NCBI GenBank assembly: GCA_963383645.1
Contig: OY726572.1
Location: 23,691,292 to 23,755,291 of the forward strand
Direction: 5' to 3'
DNA: 64,000 bases
DNA from: Muscardinus avellanarius
Lineage: Eukaryota; Chordata; Mammalia; Rodentia; Gliridae
Shown: positions 1-12,753 of the stretch, piece by piece
Position numbering within the stretch: position 1 is the stretch's first letter
Layout: each line of letters begins with the position of its first letter
The notes under the pieces: model-generated
The model's database searches: none
Seen by the model: the letters and a program-made list of their open reading frames with translations, nothing else
Told to the model about the DNA's origin: nothing
Program-made: the position numbers and the translations under genes

Positions 1-2496
1 TGATGCAAGCTGGGGCTGGAATGGTTTCTAAATAGAAGAGTTTCTAAAGTGTTCTGCGAGGCAATGGCAATGGTGGTGGCAGCTGCTGTTTCAAAGGGTT
101 TGACTGACACTGGGAATTGCATATATTTTGAGTTGGGAGCGCTCAGAACAATCAGGAAAGACTCGATGGGATGGAGACATGAGAACAGGCTATGCTGCCT
201 CTATACCCTGGGGGTACACTGCCAACCCTTCCCCATTGCCCCAGATTCCAGAGGCTCAGGGAAGGGTCAGGTGAGGTGAAGGCTGGACACAGACAAAAGA
301 CCTAGGGGCTCAGACCCACCTGCATATAAGCTTCACTGTTTCAGCTGGTACCTGGTCGTGTGTCCTCATCTGAAACTCAGGCAAAGAGGAGGTTGCACCT
401 GATTCTGCTTATCCCCTTTCTGCTGGAGATAGGACAGGCTTTCTTAAGACCCTCAGGGTCTTTCTGGTTCAGTCACTCTTCCACCAAAGGTATAGATACT
501 ATGTCACTCTCCAGAGCCAGCTATGGCCCTGGTATTGAGTTCTAGTACTTATGGGTGGACCAGTCACTCTGAGACGAAGGACAAGTTTTAGCACAGAGCA
601 GGTGGACCACCCTGGGGCTGAGGGAAAGCAAGGTCCGTGCCAAGACTGTAAGGGCCAGGTGGTTCTAACAAGCATGAAAATTACTCCACTGCCTTTGCCC
701 TGAAGTTTTGACTCTGGTAGGGAAAAGAAGCAGAATCTCCATGATTAGAAAACTTTCACTGTCCTCTTGGTCGAGGAGAAGGCAAAGAGAGTGCTTAGGG
801 ATTCCTCCTGCCAGCTCACCAACCTGTGCAAGTGGCAGGTGAACCCTCTCTTTTATTAGCAGTGGAGACTTTGTTCCCTGCCCGTTAATAGGTCATACCT
901 GCTCAGCTCTTTCTTCAAAGTAGGCACTTCTGATTGCATGGGTTATTATTGCTTTTTTCTCATTTTTCTTGCCAGAGGGATTTGGGGCTTGTTGCTAAAA
1001 CAGACTTGGCTGGAGATTTTGGTTGGAGCCTAGCTTTGCATAAAGAATGCATCCACTCCTCTCGGTCAGCTTTTCAGAGAGGCCTGCTGAAAACGGGTCC
1101 AGGGGGATTCTGGGAGGTGGCCATTTGGGCAGTGGGCCAACTTTTCAGGGGCAGCTTTGGAACTGAGTGCCTCACAGACTCACCGGGCCGATCTCTGCCT
1201 AGAAAATGCAATGCCACCACCAAGCAGCTCAGAAAATGCACCATCTCATTCCAGCAACAGACTGTTAATGGACAGTGAATATAAGGCCTTATTTACCACC
1301 CATCCAGTCTTAGGGACCGACAAATCTATTTAAGTTCATTTAATGATTTTAAGTAGCTGGCCAAAAGATGTGTTTCCATGTGGATGGAGGGCATATCGAT
1401 GCTTTAGAGAGAGCAGGGAAGAATGGTGGGAGAGTGGTTAGGTATTTAATGGATGTGCACCATGCCTCCGATTCCTCCTTTGGCCAGTTATTGGGCTTGG
1501 AAGGAGGGAGTGTTCTGCATCCCTCTTTGCAGCTGGGACTTGTCTGGGATCTGGATGCTTAGGATAGAACTGGCAGATACTGCTGAGAAAATACACTTTC
1601 TCCAATTTCTCACTGCGTAGTTGATTTGCTTGGCAAGATTCTTCTAAAATGGCCTGTCACCAGGCTTGGGGCGTGGTATGCATTTATATTAGAATAACAT
1701 CGGTGATGAAAGAGCTCTTCTGTGTTGTTCCATTATCTGTGTAATTGACTTCAGCTATCGGCTCAGGGGGAGGGGCTGATGGACAGCTTTGGGTTCCTGG
1801 GACTAGCCCTGCCTTAGGTTTGACGTGGCCAAAGCTAGACATGTGTGTTCTGACTCTAGAGTCTTTGGCTCCTGCATAATAAAGCAGGACAAGCCATATT
1901 CAAGGTCAGATTCAAGAGTTGGGAACATCTCTTTTAGTCCCACTCTTAGAAGTCATTTAGCACCACCTGACTTGGTTTCCCCTCTGGGCATAATACAAAG
2001 AATAGTGAGGAAAAGTCAACACAGAGACTCCAGGGCTGCCAAGGGCCATGGAGATCTTTCACAATGAGTCTGGCTTTGAGCCCTTCTGGAAATAAGAGAG
2101 AAAACGAATTTTCAGTTAGTCTGAGCAAGCATGGAGAATCACTCGGACCTTTCCACATTCTAGGGTCAAGGCTTCTAAGCATTTTCTTTCTGTGTTCACT
2201 TTTGCAGCCTGAGACCAAAAGATCTCAGCCCTTTCATGTGCCTGGGCATGCCGTCAATTGGAAAAGCCCACACAAGAAAGGTCCAGACTACAGGGTGGGT
2301 GGAAGCCGTCTCTAGCGAGTTCCTGCGTTGCTCTTTCTTCCTCTCAGTCTGAGCCACATCTACTGCGTTCTAGTGGAGGTCCTGGGCAAAAGGGGAAGAG
2401 CAAAAGAAAGGGGCTTGCTTCCTGGAGACCTGGCCCAGCAGGATGGTGCCAATGCACAAAAATACCTGATCCACAGGCTCTGATGTGCCATGTCCC

Positions 2497-2588
2497 TGGG
2501 AAAGTGAGAGTGAGAGGAAGAGATGGAGTGTAGAGGAAGGAGAAAGAAGAAAAGGGGACAGAGAGAGAAAGAGGGAGAGGGAGATGGT
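2497..2588. repeat. Purine-rich low-complexity tract
   Basis: GAGAGGAAGAG-type sequence with few pyrimidines over about 90 bp. Confidence 0.8.
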
Positions 2589-3107
2589 ATCCTTTGGCTT
2601 GGAAAATTACATACATATTATGAAGACTCAAGTTCCTTGCCTCCCAGGCCATTTTCTGCCATCTGTTGGAGAACCCCCCAACCTGTTTAATCTCATCAAA
2701 TTTCATAATACTCTACACTGTTAGAGAAGCCAGATGAGCTCTTTGGGAGCTGGTGTAGATAATTCTAAGATCTAGAAAGTCCCACATCCATTCTTTCCAG
2801 AAACCAAGCCATCCATTCCTCATTTCTCAAGATGTTCACAGACCTCCAGCACAGGCCTCTCCTCTGCCTGTCTTTGTTCTGGCTTATGGCTCAGAGAGCT
2901 GAAATGGTTCTGGGGATGGCAGCCTCTATTGGTGAGAAGATCAAGGAAAAGGGTTGAGAGTTCCCTTCTCTCAACAGAAACATCTTTTTGAGGTTAAAGG
3001 AACATGAACCTCTTATGCTTGGGGTAGGAGTTGAGTTTTATAAAGTAGAAGGGAGCAAAGATGGCTATATGCTTGGTGGGACCCTGAACAAATCTCTGAA
3101 CCTGTAT

Positions 3108-3297
3108 TAACTTTTGGTACTAGAGATTGAACCCAGGGATATTTTATTGCTGAGCTATATCCCCCGCCTTTTAAGAATAATTTTTTTAAATTTTGAAAAG
3201 CGTCTTGCTGGGTTGCTGAGCTGGCCTTGACCCTGAGAGCCTCCTATTCCAGCCTCCCAAGTGCTTGGATTATAGGAGTGCATCATCACATTCAGCC
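3108..3297 (-). mobile_element. B1-ID dimeric SINE (MEN type)
   Basis: On the minus strand: a B1 head (antisense CAAGTGCTTGGATTATAGG) followed by the ID-like half (antisense TGGTACTAGAGATTGAACCC). A diverged, old copy. Confidence 0.85.
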
Positions 3298-4796
3298 AAG
3301 TCACTAGAAGTTTATAGGTGCCATCTTGGTTTTAAAGATGGTGTCACACAGGTATTTTCACAGTGGAAAACCTCCTTTAGCATGAGATATCCTACTTTAC
3401 TGCTCCAGTTTCATATAATATTTTTATTAGGAATCTGAGCTTCCTCAGGCGGTATTACGAGTTACATATTTCCTGCTTTGCCTCGGAGCAAAGATTATGT
3501 GAGTTGAGAGAGACACTTGAGCCTGTAGGTTGCAACACAGAGATTTGTAAGACATGGACCTCGCCCTTGAGGATTTCGGTCAGTCCTATCACTCATATTA
3601 TCCATTGATTGGAGGGCTTCTAAATTCTTTTCAGTTCTTCCCCCTACAGAGCTACAATCTATACAAGCTGTAAAAACATGAGTCTGGGTCATGGAAGAGA
3701 AGAAATCAAGAAAGATGCTAAAGAACAAACTGTCTAGCAGAACGGTAGAGCAATGGACACAAGTATCCTCTGGGACTGGATGTGCTGGCTGGGGCCAAGG
3801 ATGTGGATAGGATGCCAATAAGATGGAAACCCAGGTACAGCACCCAGGTAAAAATGAAAATGTGTGAGTCATCTGTGTGGAAGAGAAGGTGGAAGTCATG
3901 ACACTGAGGGTCCTGCAGGGACTGCACATGGAGAATTGAATTCTGCTTGGCTGCAAAGTATTAGAAGGTCAATTATCTCCTAAGTTCCAGACTTTGTGCC
4001 TGGTGGGAGAAGAGGATGAGCTACATTTTCAGAGGCATTTAGAGTTACATTTAGAGTTATGAAAAACATATGCGTCTGTTGATGTATAAACCGAACTGTG
4101 GACATTACCAAGGAAATCTTGAGCAGATGGGCACATCCCTATTCTAATGGGGTTCACTCGGTGTCATTTGGAGAGGCTGCCTCTTAAGCCAGGCTCACGG
4201 CCTGATCTGTATCACTGCTTTGCACTCTTGATTGTGGAAACTTAGCAATCAAAAGCAACAGCTTGTCCCAAACGTCACAGTAAATCAGTGTTGGAAATAG
4301 GATTTAAAGCTCAGAATTGCTAATCTACTCCTTGCTCCAGTGATCTGGGATATTTTCTGAGGAAAAAAAAAAAAGCCAAAACAGGGCCAGATCCTTCTAG
4401 AGTTCTGAATATTTGATCTGTATCAGTTCCTGTGTGCACATCACATGCTGAGCCACCGGCCACATCTCTTCCTCTTCTAAGATGGCTGAATCAAGGCTGT
4501 CCGGGGCCAGTGGTGCTTTGTGGAAGGCAACAGAGGAAGGGTCCTATTCTCCAACTCCTTCCTTCCGCCTTCCTGAGCTCCACTTTGAGGCTCTGATCAT
4601 TTCACGTTGGTCCTTCACGAGGGCCGCCAATGGTCTCCATGCTCTGGCTCTCTGGCTAGTCCACTCTCCAGCCTGTCTCTGGGCTCAGTTGGGCTCCCGT
4701 TACTCACAGTCTAAAGTCCAAAACACTTGGGGAACACCCTCATTCACTCTCCTCCAAGGAGATAGCTCAGGAGTCTTTGAAACAACCTAGCGATTC

Positions 4797-5003
4797 TTTT
4801 TTTTTATTTATTTAATTTATTTTTTATTTTTTGGTGGTATTGAGATTCCTGGAAACCCTTCTACCTCCAGGCTACACTCCCAGACCTATTTTTATTTGGA
4901 GATAGGGTTTCTTAAGCCAGCGAGGCTGGCTTCGAACCTACATGATCCTCCTATCTCCGCCTCCCAAGCGTGGGGATTACAAGCATGCACCACCATGCCT
5001 GAC
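4797..5003 (-). mobile_element. B1-ID SINE, deleted subfamily
   Basis: Carries TTAAGCCAGCGAGGCTGGC, a deletion form of the B1 half, together with GGAAACCCTTCTACCTCC in the ID half. The same linked pair occurs at 12572, 28869 and 61531. An A/T-rich tail (4797-4835) marks its 3' end. Confidence 0.85.
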
Positions 5004-5210
5004 CTAGCTATTCTTGAGTTCACAGAAAACATTCATGTTTCTAAACCTTTGTTTGCTCTAATGGCCTTTTCTAGAATGCTCTGTCACTTGTTTATTTCCC
5101 TAAGCGCTAAATTTTTCTCTGGTTTGGCTTATTACTGTCACTGCACCAACTGGACACTGGCCTGGCTTTGATGAACTCTGTATAATGCTGGTGTGTTACC
5201 ATTTATCTCT

Positions 5211-5299
5211 TAGTTGCTGAGGCTGGCCTTGAACCTGTGATCCTCCTCTCTCAGCCTCCTAAATGCTGGGATTACAGGCTTGTGCCACCATGCTTGGCA
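5211..5299 (-). mobile_element. B1 monomer fragment
   Basis: Antisense B1 half only: GTTGCTGAGGCTGGCCTTGA through ATTACAGGCTTGTGCCACC. The ID half is missing. Confidence 0.8.
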
Positions 5300-5514
5300 A
5301 GCATTTGTCTCTTGATGCATGTGACCTGTGCTCTCTGAGGCATTTAGGTCCTGTGCTTTAGCAAGAGGCTGGCCACACACCTCTTTCTATCTATCCTCTT
5401 ACTTTATGGGAGCTTAACATATGTTTGTTGCCAATGTGACAATCAATAACTCTCCAGATACATCTTGATTCTTTGTCTTGCTCACAAGAGACTAAATTTG
5501 TAACTTTATGCTAG

Positions 5515-5725
5515 TGACTTCCAAATGTGGTTGCACATCAAAGTCATCTGGAGAACTTTTGGGGGAAACTTAAAAAAAACAACATGGATTCTTGAGCCTG
5601 ACACCTGACCTGCCGAGTCAGAATCTCTGTACATGGGGCCCACCCAGGTCTCTGCAGGCCAGGGGAGGGGTATTGTGTGTTCCAGCTGATTATAATGTTC
5701 AGTTAGCTTTGTGAATCACTGCCCT
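5515..5725 (+). mobile_element. MER5-type hAT relic
   Basis: CACATCAAAGTCATCTGGAG, CCGAGTCAGAATCTCTG, GGGCCCACCCAGGTCTCTGC and GTGAATCACTG follow the order of MER5A-type non-autonomous hAT elements. Confidence 0.65.
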
Positions 5726-7023
5726 ATGCTGACCTGCTAGTTTTAAGCCATTTCAAAAGCACTTTTCCCTGTTTATTTTACTTTTTGTTGTTGTTTTTAG
5801 AAAAGAAATGAGTTCAGTGAGAAAAATTCTGGGGTGATTTCTGCCAGAAAATAAGATTTTTGCCGCATCATAAAATTTTGGGAATGAAACATTCATACTT
5901 CAGAATAGATCCTGGAATTGATTTCAGCCTTGAATTATGAGGCTTTGTAGAGAGAAGCTTGATCAATGCTCAGAGTAGCTAAATGAGGAAGCGGTATTCT
6001 CAAGTGACACTCTGATAGATGCCCACAGATGGGAGCTGTATTCTTTGGCTTCTTCTATGACACAACATCTCATTTTTTTCTCATCTAACCCACTTCTCTT
6101 ATTTGGGCACATGCTAAATTCCATTTCCTGGCATCCATTGCAGTGAGTGTGGCCATGTGCTCGAGTTCCAGCCAATGAAAAGTGAGCAGAAGTGATGACT
6201 CATTAGAATCAGCCATTGACAAATCCCCGTGCTCTTTCTCCACTGGCTGGCTGAATGCAAGGGAGTCCAGGCTGGGGAGATAGGAGGAGTCACAAGGCAA
6301 AAAGAGTTTGTGTCCCTGAATTACACAAACCAATACATTCACTTTTGACTTTATATGAACAAGAAATATACTTCATTTTTGGACAGCTCTGAGGATTGGG
6401 GTTTACTGTTACTTTGCATAGTGGTACCCCAACTGGCATCCCATGTAGTTAGCACAATCTTGGGCATTCAGGTGTGTTCAAGCACCTGGCATGGTTGGGC
6501 TGATGGCTCATGAAAGCTGAGGTGATGGGTAAACTTCACCCCAGTGGCTACAAGGCTCTGCAGCACCCTGCCCTGTGGCTGCAGCTCCCCCTACCTGCTG
6601 TGTACTCCAGCACTGCTCTAGGACCAGGGCACCCTAATGAACCAGGCAGGGTGCATTAAGGAGAGTGGCCTAGTGCTTTTGAACAAGGATGTATTTTTCT
6701 TGTGCAGATGTGTTAGACACGCAGGCTTCTGGATCACTGGCCAGGTTTCTGTCATGCTATGGAGGCCTTCATTCTCATCTTGTTCCCAGCCTTGGACCTG
6801 TGTCCTGAGCACATGTCTACATCCCTGTCTGGATGACCTAGCTAGAAACCTGGTTCTCCCAAAGCCGTGCCTGGCTAGCTCCTATAGGCCAGAGTCCTTC
6901 TCTGGATCCTGCCTGAATGGTTGGGCCCTGCAGGTGCTGGTTCACCTTCACATGGCTGATAGCCTCCATGACAGGGTCTCTAGGCAGCCTAGGCCCAGGC
7001 TGCATTATAAAATTCCCTCCTAG

Positions 7024-7195
7024 CTGGCCGTGGTGGTGCATGCTTGTAATCCCAGCATTTGGGAGGCTGAGACAGGAGGACTGTGGTTCGCAGCCATCCT
7101 CAGCTACTCTGCAATTTATTGAGACCCTGTTTTAAAATAATGAAAATAAGGCTGGGATGTAGTTCAGAGGTAGAATGCCCCTGGGTTCAATCCTC

Positions 7196-7242
<47 letters not shown>
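7024..7242 (+). mobile_element. B1-ID SINE ending in (CA)n
   Basis: B1 head GTGGTGCATGCTTGTAATCC, ID half GATGTAGTTCAGAGGTAGAA, then GTAA followed at once by (CA)21 at 7201-7242 in place of poly(A). Confidence 0.9.
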
Positions 7243-7243
<1 letters not shown>

Positions 7244-8544
7244 GTTCCCTCCTATCAGCTGCTGATGCAAGATAACACCCTCTGTCTGTTATTACCCACA
7301 TTTATAGAAGAGATTTTTTGACTATGATAGCAAGCGTTTGAAAGCTTTTGAGCTAGAAAATGGTGCCTTAAATCCTGAATCTTCTGCTTTTTAATTGTGT
7401 GTCTCTGAACAGATCATTTTACTACTTGGAGCCATTTTCTCACTGATAAACTAAGGGCTCTAAAATATGAATTACAATGACGAGGATAAATGGGCAGATA
7501 TGCTTGGTTTAATGAGGATGCAATCCCTTGTCTGTTCTCCATCGCAGCCACAAGAAGCATGGCCCAATGGCTCAAGGAGGAGTTTGTGGATGCCACTGCA
7601 AGTTTCCAGCAAATACAGGGATCCTGTTCCCAACTCCTTCCCTGGAAAGGAGAATTAAGTCAAGTGTGCATAGGAAGAGTTTGAGTCCCTTGAAGAAAGA
7701 CTAAGTGGATTGAGTGGGCATAATTTACCATACATGGCCTAGAAGCAGCATATTTTTTCTTCATTAAGAGGACTAAGTATCATATTGTCCATCAGCATGT
7801 CAAGGTCTCTAGTACCTGTGGTTCTGGGGAGGGACACTAGTGTTGCCCTAGCTGGTTGGGAGTAGAGAACACCTTCCTTTTTCTTCTCTGACTGTGTGGA
7901 GGTGTCGGGTATTGCTTGTGTGTGTGGACTCAGGGAACCAGACTCACCTGGGGAGGGCAGGTGAGATACTTCCCTCCCTTCTGTCCCCACTTTCAACTTT
8001 GGAGCTAGATGGCTATTGTGGGCTGATAGTGCATAAATGAACCAATGCCTGCCCTCCTGACTCTTCTGCTTCCAGACTGTGGCCACTGGACAGTTATTTA
8101 CCTTCTCTGAGCCACGTTTCTGAGACAGACATTGCTCTCTGCTCATGTTGCCATGGGTGATCTGGCAGAGGAGCACCCTGCGCAGCCACTGGCAGGGCGT
8201 CCACTGGGAAGTGAGAAGCCCCCCAGCTGGGGCTTTATTGGGCTTCATGCTGTCCCAGCTCCCTGAGCCCCTTCCTCCAGGCCCATAAGATCTGCCATGC
8301 AACAGTCTGGTTTCCCTGACAGTCTCCCTGCTAGAGGGCACGTCTTCAGAGCTGGGATTGCACTACTCATCCAGGTACGCCCATTGCCTGTCACTGTGTA
8401 GGGCAGTTAATGTTGGCTGGATAAATAAATAGACAATGCCTAGCTGATTGTGAGGGTGGGTACCATTTCATGCTTGAGAACCTTTGCAGGGTTCTGGCTG
8501 GTGAAGGAGAAAGAGATGGAAGCAGGACCTCACCGAGAACTTCT

Positions 8545-8660
8545 GTGTTGAGTGGCCGGTGGGACCTTAGGCAAGTTATTGAACACTTCTGACTCAGTCT
8601 CCTTATCTGGAAATGGATGATATCTGCTCTAACCACTTGGCAGCGTGGGCCTGAGGGGCA
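8545..8660 (+). mobile_element. MIR relic
   Basis: ACCTTAGGCAAGTTATTGAA followed by CAGTCTCCTTATCTGGAAAT is the MIR core in sense. Confidence 0.6.
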
Positions 8661-8766
8661 CTTCATGCTTGGAAGGAGTAAAGCACCCCAGGAGGCACAT
8701 GGCTGCTGTGGGTGCCGAGATGTGGAGGTACAGGAGCTGCGGCCAGTGATGGTCACAGCAGCCTGT

Positions 8767-8780
8767 CCAGCAGAGGGCAG
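8767..8780 (+). promoter_or_regulatory. Candidate CTCF core motif
   Basis: CCAGCAGAGGGCAG fits every position of the CTCF core consensus CCASYAGRKGGCRS. It lies outside the recognised repeats, in ALK intron 9. Binding is not shown by sequence alone. Confidence 0.45.
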
Positions 8781-9519
8781 CAGGTGCTGGCTTGTGGGGG
8801 TTCATAGGACTGTGACATCTCCTCCCAGCAGACATCCCTCCTGACTGGAGAAGGACTGATGGAGGCAAAACAGTTACAAATGGAAAGTTGAAGGAGAAAA
8901 GACAGTTACAGGGTCTACTACCTTCATTCTTCTTGGGGCAGAGACGGCTATATTTAGCATGACACACCAACCCCATGGCTGGATTTTCTGCATCAGTCCT
9001 TATGACAGTAAAGTTTATTCTCAAATACAGGAATATGTGTTAAGCATACATCCTAAATGTATTTTTATCTTTATGTCTTTGTTCGAGGTGGTTGGTACTA
9101 AATTTATACATTTGCAAATAGCAAATGCCTATCGGAACCTATGCTTGGTTTTGGATTGGGAGTTATGTGGTGTGGGCATGGTCAAAGGCATGCTGGAGTT
9201 GTCACCTGAAAAGACACACAGGGAGGTGACACAGAGACCTGGAAGGAAAGGGGGAAAGCCTCCTCTTCTGTCAATGCTGCCCCTGCTGCAGACTGAAGGA
9301 AGGAAAGGCAGGCTGGGTAGGCTGGGTGTGGCCTTTGGCAGGAAGTGGGAGTGGGTATGTTGATGGATTTCAGGTGGTGCAAAGGAAAAATGGATAACTA
9401 ACTGGAAGTGAACAAAAGCCCAGGACTAAAATATATTGACAATAACAATACCATTTACCAAGCTTCCTTCTACAAGTAGCACATTATTTCCCCAGGCAGT
9501 ACAGAGGACGCAGGCCAGC

Positions 9520-9710
9520 CTAAGGGTTAAGGGGAAATCATCTAACCCCTGTAGACCTCAGATTCCTCATATAAGAAAGAGGATTACTTATGGTATCTAT
9601 CCCAAGGGGCTGTTTCAAGGATAAAATGAGATAATGCATGCTAAGTACGTGTTACAATGACGGGCACGCAGTAAGCATTTATCAAATGCTAGTTCTAGTC
9701 ATCATTGTTT
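9520..9710 (+). mobile_element. MIR relic
   Basis: CCTCAGATTCCTCATATAAG, AAAATGAGATAATGCATGCT and AGTAAGCATTTATCAAATG match MIR core and 3' end. Confidence 0.65.
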
Positions 9711-12007
9711 TGAACTCTTCAATGGTTAAGAGAAGATGCTGTGATGCCATTTACAAAAAAAAGTGAATTAAACATAACCTTTTCAGGAGTAGCAAGTCCA
9801 GAACTGCAAACTGGGGATCACCTGCAACCTCTGGATTTCCACTGACTGGCACCTACTGCTTCTCTACACAGGCAAGAATAAGTACGGAAAATGCCCCTCT
9901 CATGTCTTTCTCATCTCAGAAAGATGGGACACAAAGAGAGAGTATTGTTGTCGATAGCTCACCACATAAAACGGGGATTCTGTGGGCAATAAACGAAAGC
10001 TGAATAGGGGGAAAGAAAAGACCTTGGCACTACGGAATTTCTGGTCTAAATGCATAAAGACATAACTCTGGGTTTAACTGATCTCATTTGAAAGATGCAT
10101 TTGTGAAACACGTGGCTTGTTGCTTAGGACAAAAGATACAAAGGGAACAGGAAATCTAAATATCTCCAGAGGGAACGTTTCTTCTTGTTAGACTATGTAT
10201 ATAGCATGCAGCTAAAAGCCTTTCTAATGATAGTGCTGGGGAATCAAGCCTACACAGGTGTGATAAGTTATATACTTTATATTTGACTGTACAATTGCCG
10301 TGATTTGTGGGGCATGATTTGATCCATGGTATTTCCAAATTCATCTCCTGATGAGTTGAGCTTAATAGCTTCTGCTCTGGAAGCACATCAAAGCTTAGGA
10401 TGATGGGGTGGGGGGATGTTGTGTTTAGTAAGATATATGATTATAAAGAGGAAGACTAGGAGTGTGTCCCCCCGGAGACTGAGAAGCAGAACTAAGGGGA
10501 GACAACATGCCTTTGTCTCATTTTGAGAAAAGGTGGAATTCATTTCAGCAGCAAGAATGGCAGTTGAGTTGGGGAGGACTAAAGAAGTAAGGAGACAATG
10601 AAGAGAAATGCATTGGTTACATGAGGTGGATGCCAAGTCATGAGCCAACTCTTAAGCACACATCAGGCTAATACTTGATGTGGTGTGGTCCTTCAAAGTT
10701 ACCTTGAGAGTAAGTAGCTGCATTCCAGGGATGTTATCACTGCTCAAAACATCTTGGGCACCACTCTGGGAGATTTTTCTTGTTACTATTTATGGTATGG
10801 TTGTAAAGTTCCCATAATTCCTTCTTTGTAGAGTTTCATAATTTTGATGGTGATGGATTATTACATTATATCTATTGCTTTGCATGTTTGTAAATTATCA
10901 GAAGAAATATTACCCCATGGGTTAATGGTTTCTCATTACCAGCCTCTTTGTATTTCTCTGTTAGGAGCCTTTGCAGGACTACCATGTGGTGAGAATGGTC
11001 TGACAATATAGCTCTTTTGTCTCAAGTGCCCAGCTCTAGCTCTCTACCTACAAGGACCAGGGCACACAATTAGGATCAAAGTCTTTCTTATAAAGCAATT
11101 CTGACAGGAGAGTGACCAGAGACAAAGAAAGCACAGGTATCAGGCAAATCCCCCAAGAGGATTCCTTGTCACAAGAGTAACAAATGCTGCTTTGGTTCCC
11201 CTGACAGGACACAGGTGTTGCTTTGATATACAGAACACTCTGCAGTAGTATAGTTATAGAGTGATTTTATCTCATTTGTTAGACACAGGTTGGACAGAGG
11301 TGGAATGTTAGGTGGATTCCAACAAGAGAAAGTCTCAATTCGTTCAGCTGGGATTTTGACATCTATGTAATTTCTCTCAGTGCCTCATTCTGCCAACACA
11401 GATGTATTTGGCATACTAGGAAGCAGGGACATGTAAGATAGACATAATCCCTTCCTTGTTGATGCCTATATTCAGATACAACTCCCTCCGCAGAAACAGA
11501 TAGTAAAGACTGACATGTTATTATAGAGATGTTGTAAGAGCCATAAAAATACATTGTAGGCATACATGTAGTCTAGTGGCCTGGGGAGAGTTCTTTAAAA
11601 ATGTGAAGGAAGAGTAGTATTTAGAGATATGAAAGGTAGAGGAAGAAGATTAGAGTGAAGAGACTGGTAGATGCCCAAAGCCTGGAAGTAAAAATTTTTA
11701 TCATGATAGAACTGAGTAGAAAAAAGTTTAGTTGGTTTTTGGGTAGAGTAAAAGAAAGAGAATAGTATAAAATGGGGCTGGTGAAGTTAAAGTTGGATAG
11801 TTCACACATGGGCTTAAATAAAGGTTGTATTAAAGAGTTTGAAAGGTAACTTTAAAACCATTAGAAGCCAGGAAAATAAATTTGTGTTTAAAAAGATTAT
11901 TCACATAATGATCAGAGGTTTTTTTTTTTTTTTTTTTTTTTTACTAGTGTTTAGAGCCCAGGAACTTCTAACTCCTGACCAATGTACTTAACAAAAATAT
12001 AATGTAT

Positions 12008-12197
12008 GAGCAAGACATGGTGGTAAAAACCTATAATCCCAGTACTCAGGAGGCTGAGACAAGAAGATCACAGATTTGAGGCCAGCCTTAGCAACTGAGC
12101 AAGACCCTGTTTCAAAATAAAGAATAAAAAGGGCTAGAGGTTTGTAGCTCAGAGGTGGAATGCTCCTGGGTTCAATTTTCAGTAACACAGACACACA

Positions 12198-12242
<45 letters not shown>
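12008..12242 (+). mobile_element. B1-ID SINE ending in (CA)n
   Basis: B1 head with AATCCCAGTACTCAGGAGGC, ID half with TTGTAGCTCAGAGGTGGAA, then CAGTAACACAGACAC running into a pure CA tract (12200-12242). It forms an inverted pair with the copy at 12572. Confidence 0.9.
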
Positions 12243-12244
<2 letters not shown>

Positions 12245-12514
12245 TGTAGAGGTTGGGTTGGGAAACTGGGAGCAAAGGTGATTTGGGATAGCACAGGAGA
12301 CAAAGGTCCAGACTTCTACAAGGGCGTGGGATGGGGAGCTGTCCATGAATTAGGTGCTGAATAGCAGAAGATAGGAGCTGCCTAAAGGAGCTTTATGGGA
12401 TAAAGGCAAGTGGTGCAGATGTTAATGCCTACCTCCAGAGTGGGAGGAAGGGGAGTTGGTCTTTTTCTGCTTCTTGTCCATTTTGTTTTGTTTTATCCTT
12501 CCCTCACTTTGTCA

Positions 12515-12570
12515 TCTCCTCCTCCTCCTCCTCCTCCTCCTCCTCCTCCTCCTCCTCTTCTTCTTCTTCA
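12515..12570. repeat. (TCC)n/(TTC)n tract
   Basis: About fifteen CTC triplets then TTC triplets, purely pyrimidine on plus and purine on minus. It sits at the tail of the SINE at 12572. Confidence 0.95.
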
Positions 12571-12571
12571 G

Positions 12572-12753
12572 TGGTGGTGGTACTGGGGTTCCTTGAAACC
12601 CTTCTACCTCCGGGATACACTCCCAGACCTATTTTATATTTTTATTTGGAAACAGAGTCTCTTGAGCCAGTGAAGCTGGCTTTGAACCTGCGTGATCCTC
12701 CTGTCTCTGCCTCCCAAGCGCGGGGATTACAAGCGTGCGCCACCACGCCTGGC
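12572..12753 (-). mobile_element. B1-ID SINE, deleted subfamily
   Basis: Antisense copy with TTGAGCCAGTGAAGCTGGC and TTGAAACCCTTCTACCTCC, the linked diagnostic forms of this subfamily. Its 3' tail is replaced by the (TCC)n tract just before it. Confidence 0.9.

Noticed and set aside
6010..6260. Possible exon-like block
   Set aside because: CCATTGCAGTGAGTGTGGCC and GTTCCAGCCAATGAAAAGTG resemble a common old mammalian repeat. No open frame with splice support.
7739..8341. 200-codon open frame on minus
   Set aside because: It shows no family resemblance, motif or splice context, and it lies in ALK intron 9 among old repeats. An open frame of this length can occur by chance in 64 kb of fairly GC-rich DNA.
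12410..12673. Open frame with a polyproline run
   Set aside because: The prolines come from the (TCC)n microsatellite, and the end of the frame is an antisense SINE.
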